From: Pholiota molesta
Lineage: Eukaryota; Basidiomycota; Agaricomycetes; Agaricales; Strophariaceae
DNA length: 64,000 nucleotides
Reading direction: 5' to 3'
Assembly (NCBI GenBank): GCA_014925825.1
Contig: JACGCK010000022.1
Coordinates: 124,001-188,000 of the forward strand
How positions within the stretch are numbered: position 1 is the stretch's first letter; each line of letters begins with the position of its first letter. Below, in pieces: positions 29,127-41,086 of this stretch. The notes under the pieces are model-generated. The model saw nothing but the letters and a program-made list of their open reading frames with translations, had not been told where the DNA came from and did no database searches. The position numbers and the translations under genes were made by a program.

Positions 29127-30298
29127 ATGGCATCGCCAGCACCGACACCCGACAACACACTAGTGCTAACCAAAGAGCAAGCCCGCACTATCATCCATAA
29201 ATACCTTCGTGGACAAGATACCTTGGTACTTAGAAAGATAACAGAGATATCGAACAAAGGATATAGGTATGTTACACGTACCGTTAGGTCTGTCCGCTTC
29301 AGTTCAAAGCCTTTGATGTCTTCAGTTACACAGTTCACGCCAAAACATACATTCTAGACCTTGCTCCAGCGCATCATGATACCAACACGCCGCCATCCTC
29401 CTCTTGCTTCATAACAATCCAACACCCCAGCGACGGTGACCCAGATGCCTACCACCCCAATTCCCTCCCGGAAATCCACAAAGTCCTCAACCAAATCAGA
29501 AAACACACCGACATCCCTATCCCCGATCCCATCCTCGACACCACCCAGCAGCTCGTCCCGTACGACCTTCTGCTCTGCCCTCCGTCGCCGATTACCTCCT
29601 CCAATATCATCCCGCTCTCCGTCGCGCGCAGGTCTGGTTATCTAAGCTCCGAAGACGCCGCCTTCGTGGATCTGCAAATCGGGCGCTTCCTCGGCCAGCT
29701 GCACGGCGGGGTGCAGAACCACTGGTTCGGGCTGCCGCGCCTCGATGCGCCGCAGGACCCCTCCTACAGCTGGCAGGAGACCTTCACGCTCCTCCTCGAA
29801 ACGCTGCTCTCCGAGTTCCAGGCGGCGGGCGTGGATCTGCCGTACGAGGACATCCGCCGGTACCTCTCGCGCGCTATTGGTTTCTTCCTGTTCGACGACG
29901 TGGAAGTGCCGTCGCTCATCTGGCTGACCGGGTCGGAGGATGATATCTACATCTCTCTTCCCTCGCACCCTGCTACCAAGACACGGGGGATTGTAGCCAT
30001 CCTTCCCACTGCCGCACACGCGCTCTGGGGCGATCCGCTGCTCGAGAGCCTCTTCCTACCTCCTGCACCCTCCAAGGCAGTGTTAGAAGGGTATCTTGGA
30101 AGCGGGGGCAGTCAATTGACCGCATTCCCACGACAAAGGACCAAGAGACTTTGGTATACACTGTTTCTCGCCCTACTCGTTTTGAAGGAACGCAGGCTCA
30201 CAGGACTTCCTAATGACGATTCTGAAGTTACCAGACGCTGGGCTTTAGATGTCATTAGAGAATCGACAGAACGCTTAGCTAGTGCAGCATGTTATTAA
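29127..30298 (+). CDS. APH-type phosphotransferase-fold protein
   Basis: Resembles the aminoglycoside-phosphotransferase-like (protein-kinase fold) proteins common in mushrooms. Their substrates are mostly unknown; the name does not mean antibiotic resistance. The ATG at 29127 gives MASPAPTPDNTLVLTKEQA and ITEISNKGYR. After an intron near 29270-29310 the frame is open to 30298. Family-like parts are VPYDLLLCPPSP, DLQIGRFLGQLHGGVQNHWF, SYSWQETFTLLLETLL and AIGFFLFDDVEVPSLIWL. I do not see the usual catalytic HxDxxxxN motif, so it may be inactive. The obvious splice junction is out of frame by one base; a missing G at the donor (near 29270) would repair it. About 380 residues. Confidence 0.65.
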
Positions 30299-30520
30299 CG
30301 ATTATTTATTGACAGCAAAGTATTGAAATTTGCAAAAAGGAAGGACTAGTTTCAGGACGCTGGAAAGGCAGGAGATATAAGACAGTACACCATTACAATG
30401 AATTATCAAAATCGCAACCCTCGACAACGAATGAAATGAAAACAAGGAGCACCAAGAATTCAAAGAATTAAATCAAACGACGTAGACCTGCATTGTTGGG
30501 AATCCCATAGCTTTGCGTGG

Positions 30521-31528
30521 TTAGTTCTTTGCTTCCACTGCTGCTGCCGCTGCCTTCTCCCTTTCGTAGACTTCGATAGCACGTTGCTTGTAGGCCTTGC
30601 GTACGTAGAAGAAATTAGCAACATGGTCAAAAATAAAGGGAGAATTTGGAGATGGGAAACAAACCTCTTTCTCCTCTGCACCCATTTCGCGCCATCTCTT
30701 ACCCATCTCCCTTCCTTGTTCTAGCATAGACAAAGGCGAGGTCTTATCGTAATTTTCTTTGACGAACCTAATGATGGAAATGAGGATCAGCATTTTCACA
30801 TCTTTGAATGGCAGTGGGCGGTGTGGAAGAAATAAACATACTGATTATAGGGTGGCAGAGGAGCATCACGGAACTTGTGCTTGCGCAATTTCCTAGCAGC
30901 CTTTTTGTATATGGGGCTGGAGCGGTATTCGGCCGCCAACCTCTTGTACTCTTCGACCTCTTCCTTAGACGCTCCATATTTCTAAGTTGAGATAAGAAAA
31001 AAAATCCCAGATGTCGCGTGCCAAATTGCGAACATACCGCTTTCTCCTCAGCGGACATATTTTTCCAGGTAGCTGCAGCCGCAGGTCCAGTTGAACCGAA
31101 CGGTTCGCCTTCTTTCCGGTGTTCCTTCATATACTTTATGTAGAAATCTTGCCATGCGGATTTGGGATACGGGTGAGGTATTTTCAGATCCTTCTTGAGG
31201 ACTATTCAACCGTAAATATCACTCAACGTCAGCTGTGAACCACCCCATAAACTTGTTGCACACACGTACCTTTACGCTCCTTCGGCTTGGCCGCCTTGAC
31301 CACCTTGGCTTTGGGGGTCACTTTTGCTTTGGAAGCCTTCTTGGGTTGGGCCTTGGGCGCCTTGGTGGTTTTTGCCTCAGTAGCAGCGACAGGCGCGGTC
31401 GTCAAGAAAGTGCGCCTCGCCTCCAACAAAAGCGAGGGACTGGCAATAGCGGCGGGCCTCGCTAATCTAGAGACGGAGCTCAAGAACAAAGGGCGCGCGA
31501 AGGGCGCTCTGAGGATGGCTGAGAGCAT
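30521..31528 (-). CDS. mitochondrial HMG-box protein
   Basis: Probably a DNA-packaging protein of mitochondrial nucleoids, like yeast Abf2 or animal TFAM. The ATG at 31528 starts MLSAILRAPFARPLFLSSVS, an arginine-rich amphipathic presequence, followed by a Lys/Ala/Pro-rich linker. A first HMG box reads YPKSAWQDFYIKYMKEHR and TWKNMSAEEKA, continuing as YKRLAAEYRSSPIYKKAARK after an intron. A second reads FVKENYDKTSPLSMLEQG, GKRWREMGAEEKE and AYKQRAIEVYEREKA. Stop at 30521-30523. About four introns split it. Two boxes plus a presequence support mitochondrial localisation, but a nuclear role cannot be excluded. Confidence 0.8.
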
Positions 31529-33190
31529 GGTGGTTCTGGTTCGATGTTGGTGGTTGGTTACGCGTTGAACAATGCACAACTTCCGCCGAAGGCATAACGC
31601 GGGAGTCTGCGCCATTTTATGCAAACAAGAGCAAACAACGCGTCCACAGCTGTGCTCGTCGATCGCGACGCGAATCATGATAGGGGCGTTAGCCACGGCA
31701 CACTAAAAAGATAAGATTTTGAGTATATATCATGGTATAAATGAATGGTACTCATTATCACCCCGGACTCTGAATCTGACACCGCTTGCACACCGTCATA
31801 ACCTCCAAGTACTAGTGCACGCATGAAAGCACTGGCAGTACCGTTCGAGGATAAGTAGTATTTAGCTCGTTCTGTTAACCTAAGTATGTACAGCCTCACT
31901 ACAAGAAAAAATTCTCAATAGAGTATATAGTTGCAAAACTAGTCCGTAGTTGACCCTGATCCCCGAGCCAAATTGAAGGACTCTAAGTAATGTCCGTCCA
32001 GGATACATATCAATTACGAGTTGATTACCAGACAATCTTTTGACTGTCCGTATGCAGTGTTTCCAAAGTAGTCTTTGGTCGCTGGCTAAAAATACTGCTG
32101 AAACGAATGAAGAGATTGAATGAAGAGATCTTCGCAACCGCGGGTTTTCAAGTTGACCAAGTCCTTCAAGCCCGAATCCCCTTGGTTCAAGAAAGGTTCT
32201 TAAGAGTTATAATTACAAATTTTTGCTTCTCCAATGGCCAATGACCTCAAGAAAATCTACTGACCTATAGCGTTGATTATTTAAATTTAAATTCCTGGCC
32301 TGTGTAATCCTTGAATAGTAGAATATAATTCCGTACTTATTTTGATCATAGTTTGGATGTAATTACAGGGTCAAAGCTTCTTGATCGTTAATAACGGTCT
32401 ACAATGGGGAACCTTCTTAAGATGCATCATCTCAAAATCTTATCAAACGCACTTTTCTAATCACAGTCACTGCAAAAACTTGACCTTTCTTAAAAGAACT
32501 AATCGAATAGTACTTAATCGAATGTTCACGTACTCCATCTCAACATCAAACACGTATTGTGGACATATTAACTGCATTTGCAATCCATCGCACCAACTAC
32601 TATTGGCCGACATGTACTACTACTCGGAGAGAACGGGAGAAATTTGGTGGCATGTGGTATTACATCACACACATTGCCATCAAACTTAGAAAGCACACAT
32701 TCCAGAATCCATTGAACTCTATTGAACTTGAACTTTACCGCTCTTGAGTCTTTGCCGCCTTGCTTACCACACCTATGTAGTTATCGACGCTCGCAAGGCC
32801 CTTCCCCCGGTACACACGCAGGTGACAGTGCAATAAGTATCCATAGGTATCCATCTTTGATCCATCTATGGAAAAATTGACCTGGCTTTTTTGCCGTAGC
32901 CTGATTCAATGATGCGACTGCCAAAAGATCTATAGGAATAACGTTTAGTGCGATCAAGGCTGATCAAGGCTCCTCAAGGCTCCTCCTCATCATGCAGTGC
33001 CAGACGCTACAGAGCTGAAATAGGTTATAGCTACGTTCTTTTTTGTCTAGTCCCATCTGTTTTGAAAAGGGAACGGAAAATGGGATCGGGACCATATATT
33101 TAGCCTCCTTGGCTTTCCGGGATAGATATATATAATGTGTACTCGACCAACCCGGGATCAACAATCCCTTTTCTTCCCTGCAACGAGGTT
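31529..33190. other. AT-rich intergenic region
   Basis: About 1.6 kb without a supportable gene. Short direct repeats of AAGGCTGATC and AAGGCTCCTC occur at 32953-32990. A TATATATAATG stretch at about 33126 may serve as the promoter element of the next gene. Confidence 0.5.
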
Positions 33191-34810
33191 ATGGCCGCCC
33201 TTGGATCGGGCCCTAGCTCAGACTTGGATCCTACGTATGGGGCATATCTAATCGGAGGTGAGCGCTTAACGCTGATGAGCTCTCAGCAGAGTTTACATCT
33301 ATTCCATCAGTGTTGTTTGCGACCTTCCTCCAAGGTGTACTGACAATACAAGCGTGGAATTACTATGAAAATTTCCCCGAGGATCCATTGAAAAATAAAC
33401 TACTCGTCAGTGTTCGATTTCTTGCGCTATTTACAATCATCGGAGCGACTTAGACATGCTCGCATAGGTACTTGCTGTCTGGTAGGGTTACATCAACTGT
33501 GTCATGATTTAGACGAATTACTGCTTATCCATCCAAGGATTTTAGACACGGTACATCTTATTGTGGTCTGTCAATCGGTCTACCACTATCTAGTCACTGA
33601 TTGGGGTTTCTTACCTGCTCTTAATGTCGCGACCTGGGAGCTGGTTATCCACATTTTCCTCATTGGACTCTCCTCCATAGTGTGCCAGGTATTTTTCTTG
33701 CACAGGCAAGTGGCATACATTCCCTGATTCTTCAACATGGTCAGGCTAATGATATCGCTGCGGATTAGAATCTGGATTTTTAGCAAAAAGGACTTCCTCG
33801 TTGTTGGCTTTGTTTTTGCTCTATGTCTCGGAACCTTCGCACTCAGCATTCATCTACCTATCCACGTCCTGATGACACATCTGCCCATCTCTAAATTTCC
33901 AAGCGATAAGCCTGAGATCCTAGCGCTTTTCCTGATCGGTGCAGCATGTAAGGTTTGAGGCGCTTATGTATGTCCGGACTACCTAGCTGATAATCTCAAT
34001 CGCCATCTTTAAGCCGACTTCCTCATTGCAGGGCTTCTCTGTTTTTATCTGCGGCTAGATACACCTGGATTCCAAGCGTGAGTCGCCTCTATTCATTCAT
34101 CATAACTGTCCTAACATACGTGTGCCGTCCAGGATGCGATCTGTTGTTGGACGAGTCATACAATATGCGGTGGCTACGGGTTTAGTGACTAGCGCGTTAA
34201 GGATTGGGGCGGTAATCGCGGTACGTCGCCTTATTTTGGGCTCGCATCTCCGATTGACGAGCCGCGGCTTTGGACAGCTCCTAGCAGCTCCCACAAAATT
34301 GTACTACATTGTAAGCCCATCCTACTAGGAAACATGCGAATAGCATAACTGAATATTTTCATTCAGGCCATGCATCTATCGCTTGGTAGATTGTACACGA
34401 ATTCTCTCCTCGCGACGTCAGTGGAAATCTGTATTCTCTCTTTTTTCAGCGCCGCGGTACTTATATTTCAGCAATACCCATCAGGTTAAACGCTCGCAAA
34501 AAAATTCGCGAGAAACTCAAAGCACGCCACAGTGATACATTAAGATTACCCAGGTCTGGGGGCACCATGGAGTTCGCTCCGGATCCTGAATCACTTCAGA
34601 GTCAGGTCAGTCAATTTGAATTAGCTCGCGCCGCGGTCGAGTAAATGCCTAATGTTGTATCTACAGGATAACCACACGAAATCGACAGTGGGCGAGTCTT
34701 TTGCCTTTAACTACACGGTCGAGCACGTTACGCACCACGACGAGGAGTTGGAGTTGGAAGAGGCTGATGCTCGAAGTCGAAAGCGGACCTCATTGATATC
34801 AGCTTCATGA
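33191..34810 (+). CDS. DUF6534 seven-helix membrane protein
   Basis: A membrane protein of the DUF6534 type found widely in Agaricomycetes; function unknown. The ATG at 33191 gives MAALGSGPSSDLDPTYGAYL and IGG. After an intron come FATFLQGVLTIQAWNYYENF and PEDPLKNKLLV, a hallmark of this family. Then follow LDTVHLIVVCQSVYHYLVTD with WGF, IHIFLIGLSSIVCQVFFLHR, and helices VVGFVFALCLGTFALSIHLP, AADFLIAGLLCFYL and IQYAVATGLVTSALRIGAVI. The tail starting LNARKKIREKL is soluble and ends acidic (EELELEEADARSRKR). Stop at 34808-34810. About nine introns of 50-60 nt. It is separate from the other seven-helix family at 7-13 kb. Confidence 0.8.
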
Positions 34811-35478
34811 CAAGCATCGGCTCGTATCGCGCTCATAAATGTAGTATAATCCGGTGCTTGGAAAATATTGTATCAAATAGGATAAATTAATGGACGATGG
34901 GAAGGTGCGCAATGCGCAAAACATGCCATCTGATGAAAGGAAAGGCGCTTAGGAATGATTCAAGCAGGTTAACAGAACGGCATCCGGCTCTGAGTACCTA
35001 CATCATAGTAGAGACACATATGTATCCGCTTCAACTTGCTTTCAGCTACCATTACTTGAAAGTCGACATGTATAACTTGCGAGTCACACGCTGGGGTATG
35101 TAGAAAGGTCGGTGGTTGAGAGTAAAGGCCGCGAAAGAAGCGTGGGTAGACAGGGTTTCACCGTTGTCCTTGGGGTGAGATAGCAGTTTATGTCTTCTCC
35201 GTGGGTGGTAAGAAGGCTTTCAGCATTATTCCAGACTGATGTTACCGAGAGTTTGGCAGCAACGGGTTCCGGAAGCGTCGTCACTGAACATGGCAGATGT
35301 GTGATGTGCTTATGATTGAGAGGCATCCGTGTCTGAGCTACGCGGGGCCGAAACATCGGTATTAGAGGATTGGGCGACGGGCGTGCACAGTTGTTAATTG
35401 AGGAATAGAGAGTCGGGGCACCAGCAGAGATCAGAAATTCTGTGAAAAAGGTCTTGCTTCGCGTAAAGTAATAACCAT
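34811..35478. other. convergent 3' region
   Basis: Lies between two converging genes (DUF6534 and MED8). No gene is visible. Confidence 0.5.
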
Positions 35479-36432
35479 TCAAGTATCCGGGGCAGTTGTG
35501 CCCATTGAAAACCCATCGAGAGGTGAAGTCGTGACGCCATTGAAGAGCGCGCCTTCGACATTGAATTCATCTTCATCACTGCTACCCATGTTCTCCGCGT
35601 TGTCTGCTGCTTCTTCTTCTTCGTCATCGCCCTCATCATCGTCATCCCCTTCGCTAGCCGACTCCATGCCCACATCGTCCATAGGCGCCGCTGCTCCCCT
35701 TTCTTCTCCCATAGACGCTCCTGATGGACGTGGTCCCAGCCTCGGATCCCAATCCAACTCCTCTGGCTCTTCGACCTCGACCTCTACGCGCTGCTTCCAG
35801 TCGAATTTATCGCGGAGCATCATTACCGCCCGCGATGCGCGCTCAACACGGCGATCGTGCGCGCCACGAATCTCTGCACATTCTTGAAGCACGTCCTCGT
35901 ATTCAGGTTTGCGCGGTACCCCGAATCCGCCGGGCGGCGCGGGTGGTGGTGTAATGCCCAATACTCCGAGTGAACCTCGGGTGTTCATGTGCTCCGCGAG
36001 GCGTTTGACAGTGTCGTTCTCCATCCGTAGCACGTCGGTTGTCTGCTGATTGCGGAGCAGTGGTACTACCTCGCCGTCTAGCTGCGCGTCGGGCATCGGC
36101 TTACTTGGGTGCAGCGCTATGCGTTCATAGATGTTCTGCTGCTGTTGTTGTGTCCGGGTGCTTGTACCTGGAGTAGGAAATGGGTTGACGAGCGAGTTGG
36201 AGAAATTGTGCGTTTGCGAGAGGAGGATGTTGTATTTCGAGAGTATGTCGGGCCATGCAGGCATGGCATTTGCGTAGCCTCCAAGCTCAATCGTCCGTTG
36301 CAAAGAGTAGATCGAATCGATGATTTGATTTGCCTTGAATTTCAGTGATTCAAGCTGCGCCGTAGGCAAGGCAGGCTTGGGGAGCACGGTCATCCCTGGA
36401 GGAGGTCCAAGTGGCTGAGAAGAACCCGACAT
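35479..36432 (-). CDS. MED8: Mediator complex subunit 8
   Basis: A subunit of the Mediator head module that links activators to RNA polymerase II in the nucleus. It is one intron-free frame of 317 residues from ATG 36432 to stop 35479. The N-terminal part carries the family core: LESLKFKANQIIDSIYSLQR, PAWPDILSKYNILLSQTHNF and SNSLVNPFPTP. A glutamine run follows (TQQQQQN), then a helical middle and a strongly acidic tail (GDDDDEGDDEEEEAAD). It is longer than yeast Med8 because of the tail. The frame is undisturbed, unlike several neighbours. A reading frame on the opposite strand (35498-35887) is only its mirror. Confidence 0.9.
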   Translation of the reverse strand: MSGSSQPLGPPPGMTVLPKPALPTAQLESLKFKANQIIDSIYSLQRTIELGGYANAMPAWPDILSKYNILLSQTHNFSNSLVNPFPTPGTSTRTQQQQQNIYERIALHPSKPMPDAQLDGEVVPLLRNQQTTDVLRMENDTVKRLAEHMNTRGSLGVLGITPPPAPPGGFGVPRKPEYEDVLQECAEIRGAHDRRVERASRAVMMLRDKFDWKQRVEVEVEEPEELDWDPRLGPRPSGASMGEERGAAAPMDDVGMESASEGDDDDEGDDEEEEAADNAENMGSSDEDEFNVEGALFNGVTTSPLDGFSMGTTAPDT

Positions 36433-36902
36433 GCTGCGAACGTTGGACGTGCAGTGTTTCTGAGAAGTATTGGCGGATTCTTCTTGTGTTTCAAAACGAG
36501 CAGAAGCGTGGAAGCTGGAGACTTGTAGAAAGACAGATACAGGCTAACGACACGGGTGCTGTGGCAGGAAGTTGGGCAAGAAGACTGAGCAACGCGACAA
36601 ATGTTCCGGCCCGCTCAAAAGATTTGTGATCTTCAAAGTTCACACACACGCTCCTTGCGCGCTTATTTCGAATCGCGTACAGTAAGTATACGTAGAATCT
36701 GTAATATTTACTTTAAAATCGTATATATTGGATCGCTGGCCTATGGGTAGAGCCACCGTACCCAAGGCTGTCAATGACAAGTTCGTCTTTATACACTTTA
36801 CACAAGTACGAAACCATCTTCAAATCCATGTAGTTGTAAGTAAGAAAAAAAATAAGTATCATTTGAACATCATGATCTCCGAGTCGAGAAGTATCTCAAA
36901 TT
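36433..36902. other. intergenic region
   Basis: Promoter region of MED8 and 3' flank of the P450 gene. No gene is visible. Confidence 0.5.
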
Positions 36903-39249
36903 TCAATGCGATCGATACTGGGCAACATAGGCCTTATCATCGCTGCTCAGACCAAACTCAAATTTCTCGAATATATGAGTCGCTTCATGGAATTCCCTCT
37001 TAATGATCTCCATTGTTTCCGCTGATTGAGGAGTGATAGAGGCTTTGAATGGGCATGGGCCAGTCAAGATACCCTACAGGATGATGTATTCATTAGAGCA
37101 TGAGAAAGATCCTCGCATGGCTGGAACTTGGAAGTATGAAACTAGCTCACCTTTTGGTAATCGTTAACGTCCACGTCGATAAGTTTGCCAGTGGCGGAAT
37201 CAGTTGCGGGGGCAAAGCTGAACGCCCATAACAGCCTCATAGTATTGATGTTCTGCCAATGAGAGCGTAAAGAAGACTATTTCCGAGTGAATAAGAAAAT
37301 GATAACATACAATCGAGTTCTGTGCAAGGTGGATTCCGGGGCAAATTCGCTGCGGTCACGAAATTGTCAGGATCCATGATAGTGAAAGAATAATCAACTA
37401 TTCACTCTTCCACATCCAAATGCGAGATTAGGCCTCAAATCACTTCCATCAACGCCGGGTTTCGTGCCGTTCTCAGTTAGCAGATACCGTTCAGGATTAA
37501 AGACGTCAGGATTGTCGTACAACTCTGGTTGTAAAATTAGGTTGAGAACATAGCAGTAAAGAACATCATCCACGCTCACCTGGGTCGTGGAAGATACCCC
37601 CTGATATCATTTGATGCACTCAGTCTTCGGACTTCCCTAGTATTGAATTAGAATAGATAGACGCACAAATATTGACGAAGATTGTGGAGCCTGCAGGGAT
37701 AATGAAACCTTTGTACTGCGTGTCGTCAGTCAGTCAGGCCGTTTGGGCTGACGTGGACAAAGAAGCGATACAATTACCTCTTCCTGAGCAATGTTAGCAT
37801 GAGGAATCATTAAAGGTGCGAGAGGGCGGAATCGGTGAGTCTGACAAAGGAAGTATAAATGTCACCAAGTAGAAAATATTCGATTCCGAAGAATGAGGCC
37901 CTCACCTCCTGAATTATAGCTCTGATGTAAGGTAAATCTTGAAGATCGTCTATGACGGGAAATCTATGGCGACCAACGACGCGATTGAGTTCATGCTGAG
38001 CTTTCTTCTGCGTTTCTGGGAACGCAATCATGGCAAGGATCACGGAATGAAGGAATGAGGATGTCGTGTCGGAACCGCCTTCGAGGAGGGCGCCCCCGAG
38101 GTACCTAAGTTGAAATCCGAAGCAAGGGTCAATACTTGACTGCCGTATCAGATTGTCGATCACATAAGTACCCGGTAATCTCCCTATCCATACCAACGTC
38201 TTCCTGATTCCGAAGGATCTCCTCCATATAACTTCCATTCTCCTCACCCGTTTCCACTCGCCTTCTAGTCTCGTCCAAAAGGCCAAAGTAGAGATCTCGC
38301 TGATGCTTTCGACATTGTTTGACATCAATCTTCCACTTTGCCCAGCGCTCTGGAACCTTTTGAAGGAAGGGAAGTAAATCCAATGGCGGGGTAGCGCCTG
38401 GTTCAAGAAGCAATTCCCATTCGTGCTGGGCGACGAAGAACGCTGTCGTTTCAGGGGTCTCGTATCTAGGACATCTTTTGCCGTACAAGACGGACATAAT
38501 GGCTGAGTTTGAGTACCGCCGAATGTGGGTGTAGAATGACTGGAATGTCGCAATGAGATCAGACCACAGAGACAAAATCGCTTTACTTACCTCCGGGGTT
38601 TGAAGGATGTCATAGAGAAGCTGCGTTGATTCAGCCATTTGTATGGGAAGATGTTTGGCAGACATTTGTGGCGTTAGTATAGTATGCCCCATCTTGCGCA
38701 AGGTCCTCCAGGTTTCAGCTGCGTTTTGGCGAAGTTCGAGTGTCAAAAAAATAAGAATAAATAAATGGTTGACATGTTGGCCTACAATAGCGAGCAAGAA
38801 CCATGTTAAATCCTCCAGCAACAGAGTCTGCGATAAAGTTTGCTGGCCGATCACTCGTATTTTGACTGCGCTTGTCCATGAGTTCCTTGATGGCAGCAGC
38901 GTCTGTGATCACTATGGCGGTTCCGGGGCCCATTTTGAGCTGCAACGATAAGCTCGTCAGTCACCCTCGACAAAGTAAGGCTTGATAATAACTCACGGAA
39001 TAGATGCCTCCCCAAATGCGTGCCCACTCGGTCAATCTAGGGACGAAAAGGTTCGCTTCAGGTGTTCCAGTGGAAGCAAAGGACTTACTTAATGTTTGCA
39101 AATTCATTTGGAAACATATGCAAGTTTCCCAGGAGGGGGATGGTCGGAGGACCTGGAGGAAGCCTTGGTTCTCTGCTTCCGACATTCCTCAGCTTGAGAT
39201 ACGCCCAGGCAATCGCAGTGAAGAACGCGAGCAGTAACAGAGGGGCCAT
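36903..39249 (-). CDS. Cytochrome P450 monooxygenase
   Basis: A heme-thiolate oxygenase anchored in the ER membrane, probably acting in secondary metabolism or detoxification; substrate unknown. The ATG at 39249 gives a membrane anchor (MAPLLLLAFFTAIAWAYLKL) and the proline hinge LPPGPPTIPLLGNLHMFP. The I helix reads GGALLEGGSDTTSS, the K-helix region PYIRAIIQE with HRFRP after an intron, the PERF-type region FNPERYL, and the heme loop LAFGCGR joined to RICPGIHLA by splicing; that Cys binds heme. Stop at 36903-36905. More than ten introns, some exons very short. The TTG at 39318 is not a likely start. Confidence 0.88.
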
Positions 39250-39959
39250 GGTAGTTGGAGTGATAAGCACAGGGAGCGTATGGGTCTTTGTGGGACGAGA
39301 AACTCGAAACGTTCGCAATTGGAAGCTACGCCATTACTCATTAGTCCTGCAAAGTAGACCAAATACCAAAGACTAAATGACAATCGATCTATATATATGA
39401 AGTCTGTTCTGATTTCCGGGGCCTTTGGGAATTCTGTATCTTATCGATTAGTTTGCGAAAACAATGACGACTTGGATAGGCATGGACGTTCACCTTGTCT
39501 GGAAGTAGGATTCCGTACTACGAACGATTCTTACTCGAGACATTGCAGCTTCCGTTGGGAATATGGCGAAAAAACGAAGGACGCACGTCACGCAATCATG
39601 ATGAACGGACTGGTCAACCTAAAGGGATGAGAAGATCAGTTTATCGAAGGTGATTTGTTGCAGGAACATCACAATTTTGGCTCGAGGATATGGCCCGGCA
39701 CAAAGGCAAGGAATTTGAGGCTGCATTCTATTCCTGAACCCAACGGATGAAATGGAGGATTAACTCACCCTCAAGCCACGTATTAAAGTGATCTGCATCT
39801 TGACAACGAGCTTCGAGCTGTTATGGAGCATTTGATACTGTCCTGGTCATAATAAAATGGACCCTGTTCAAGATAATTTCGAAGAAGACACCAAAAAATT
39901 GAGCAATGGAGAAATAAAAGATGTCATAGCAAAACTACCATAACAGCACATCTCGGCTG
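39250..39959. other. intergenic region upstream of the P450 gene
   Basis: A TATATATA element at about 39387-39395 lies some 140 bp upstream of the P450 start on the minus strand. No gene is visible. Confidence 0.4.
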
Positions 39960-40640
39960 TATAACTTAGATCCCCCATGTAGACCCATACAATGTCTGGG
40001 AATTCTGAGCCTCCAAGTGGACGAGTGAACTCCTTGGAGATTTGTTGGAGATCATCCGCATGTTTGGACATTCAGACGACAGCCGGAAGCATCTGAATAG
40101 CCCCGTTTTAACAGCCCAGTGTGCGAGGGAATTCGACGCAAAAGGCTGGTTTATGATAAGCTTTTGGAAAGTCCTTGCCCCACGGAATAAGAACATGCAC
40201 CTCGTCGATACCGAGAACACAAAATTTTGTTGAAAGAAAGGGTCACGAAGGATGTTTTTGAAATGAGGAGAGACTAATCGCTCTGTGAGGAGAAGTACGA
40301 CGGCGTACTTGCCTTGAGGGATTTCGTGGTATGTTGCGGCCTTTGTCACTTGCAGTGGTAAAAGTTTCGGCTCTAATTTTAAGGGCAACAGGGTTGCTTG
40401 GTATTTTGGGAAGTCCTGGCTGCTCGGACAGGACAAAGAACGCGGGTGTTTTTACCCCAGCCAGTTGACGCAATGAGTATCGCAGAAGTAGACTCTAGAG
40501 AACGAGCCCAGCGCTGTAGTGAGGTCCATGCCAGCTTGACCGTTCGACACCATCAAGGTAGCCATTCTTCGACTATTTCACGGATAATGGCGCGTCCTAT
40601 AGCAGAAACCCACGAGAGCTTTTCTTGGGCAGTTCGCAAG
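39960..40640 (-). pseudogene. fragment of DExH-box helicase (RecQ-like)
   Basis: Minus-strand pieces resemble the N-terminal half of the RecQ-type helicases that are scattered in mushroom genomes. A Walker-type stretch STGWGKNTRV lies near 40460, followed by EIPQGKYAVVLLLTERLVSP and KNILRDPFFQQNFVFSV. With one base restored near 40207, motif II reads VIDEVHVLIPWGKDFPK. Stops and frame changes interrupt the rest, and the C-terminal helicase lobe is missing. I consider it a gene relic, perhaps brought by a mobile element. Confidence 0.55.
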
Positions 40641-40997
40641 AGTAAAGACATGAACTGAGCGAGAGAAAGTGAGCCATATCATAGTCATCCCTGCCAGTGA
40701 TGCATTGATGCATGATGGTACACATGGAAGGAATTGTTTGCTGTTGGTTTCCTGTTGTCATCACGAATAAGTAATGCGTCGCGACTCACGAACAGTCATG
40801 TCCTGGTCATGTCACGTCGGGGCCGGTATTGTTTGTCTGCGATAATCACATAGCAGAAAGATCAATGCCCCTCCCGCCAATGCCCAGCAGGCTAACAGTA
40901 ACGGAGCAAAAAAGGTGGACACTTATGAGAGTTGAACGTTACAAGTTCCCAAAGTTATGCTTGCTATAATTATACATAATCTAGCCCAAGAAACAAC
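40641..40997. other. intergenic region before tRNA-Ala
   Basis: No gene is visible. Confidence 0.4.
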
Positions 40998-41078
40998 GGG
41001 CACTTGGCACAGTGGTAGCGCGCTTGCTTCGCATTAGGTGATTGCATGAGGTCGTGAGTTCAATCCTCACAGTGTCCA
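40998..41078 (+). tRNA. tRNA-Ala (anticodon CGC) with 9-nt intron
   Basis: The acceptor arms GGGCACU and AGUGUCC pair over seven positions with one G-U. The D arm is GCAC/GCGC with one A-C mismatch, and the T arm has stem GUGAG/CUCAC and loop UUCAAUC. The anticodon loop reads UUCGCA, giving anticodon CGC. The 3' half of the anticodon stem (GCAUG) leaves one U-U mismatch with CUUGC. The 9-nt intron sits at the standard place. The mature form would be 72 nt plus CCA. The two mismatches lower certainty that it is fully functional. Confidence 0.85.
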
Positions 41079-41079
41079 C

Positions 41080-41086
41080 TTTTTTT
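41080..41086 (+). terminator. RNA polymerase III T-run
   Basis: Seven T residues start two bases after the 3' end of the tRNA-Ala gene, as expected for RNA polymerase III termination. Confidence 0.8.

Noticed and set aside
35498..35887. Ser-rich open frame on the plus strand
   Set aside because: Mirror of the acidic tail of MED8; the Ser runs are the complement of Glu and Asp codons.
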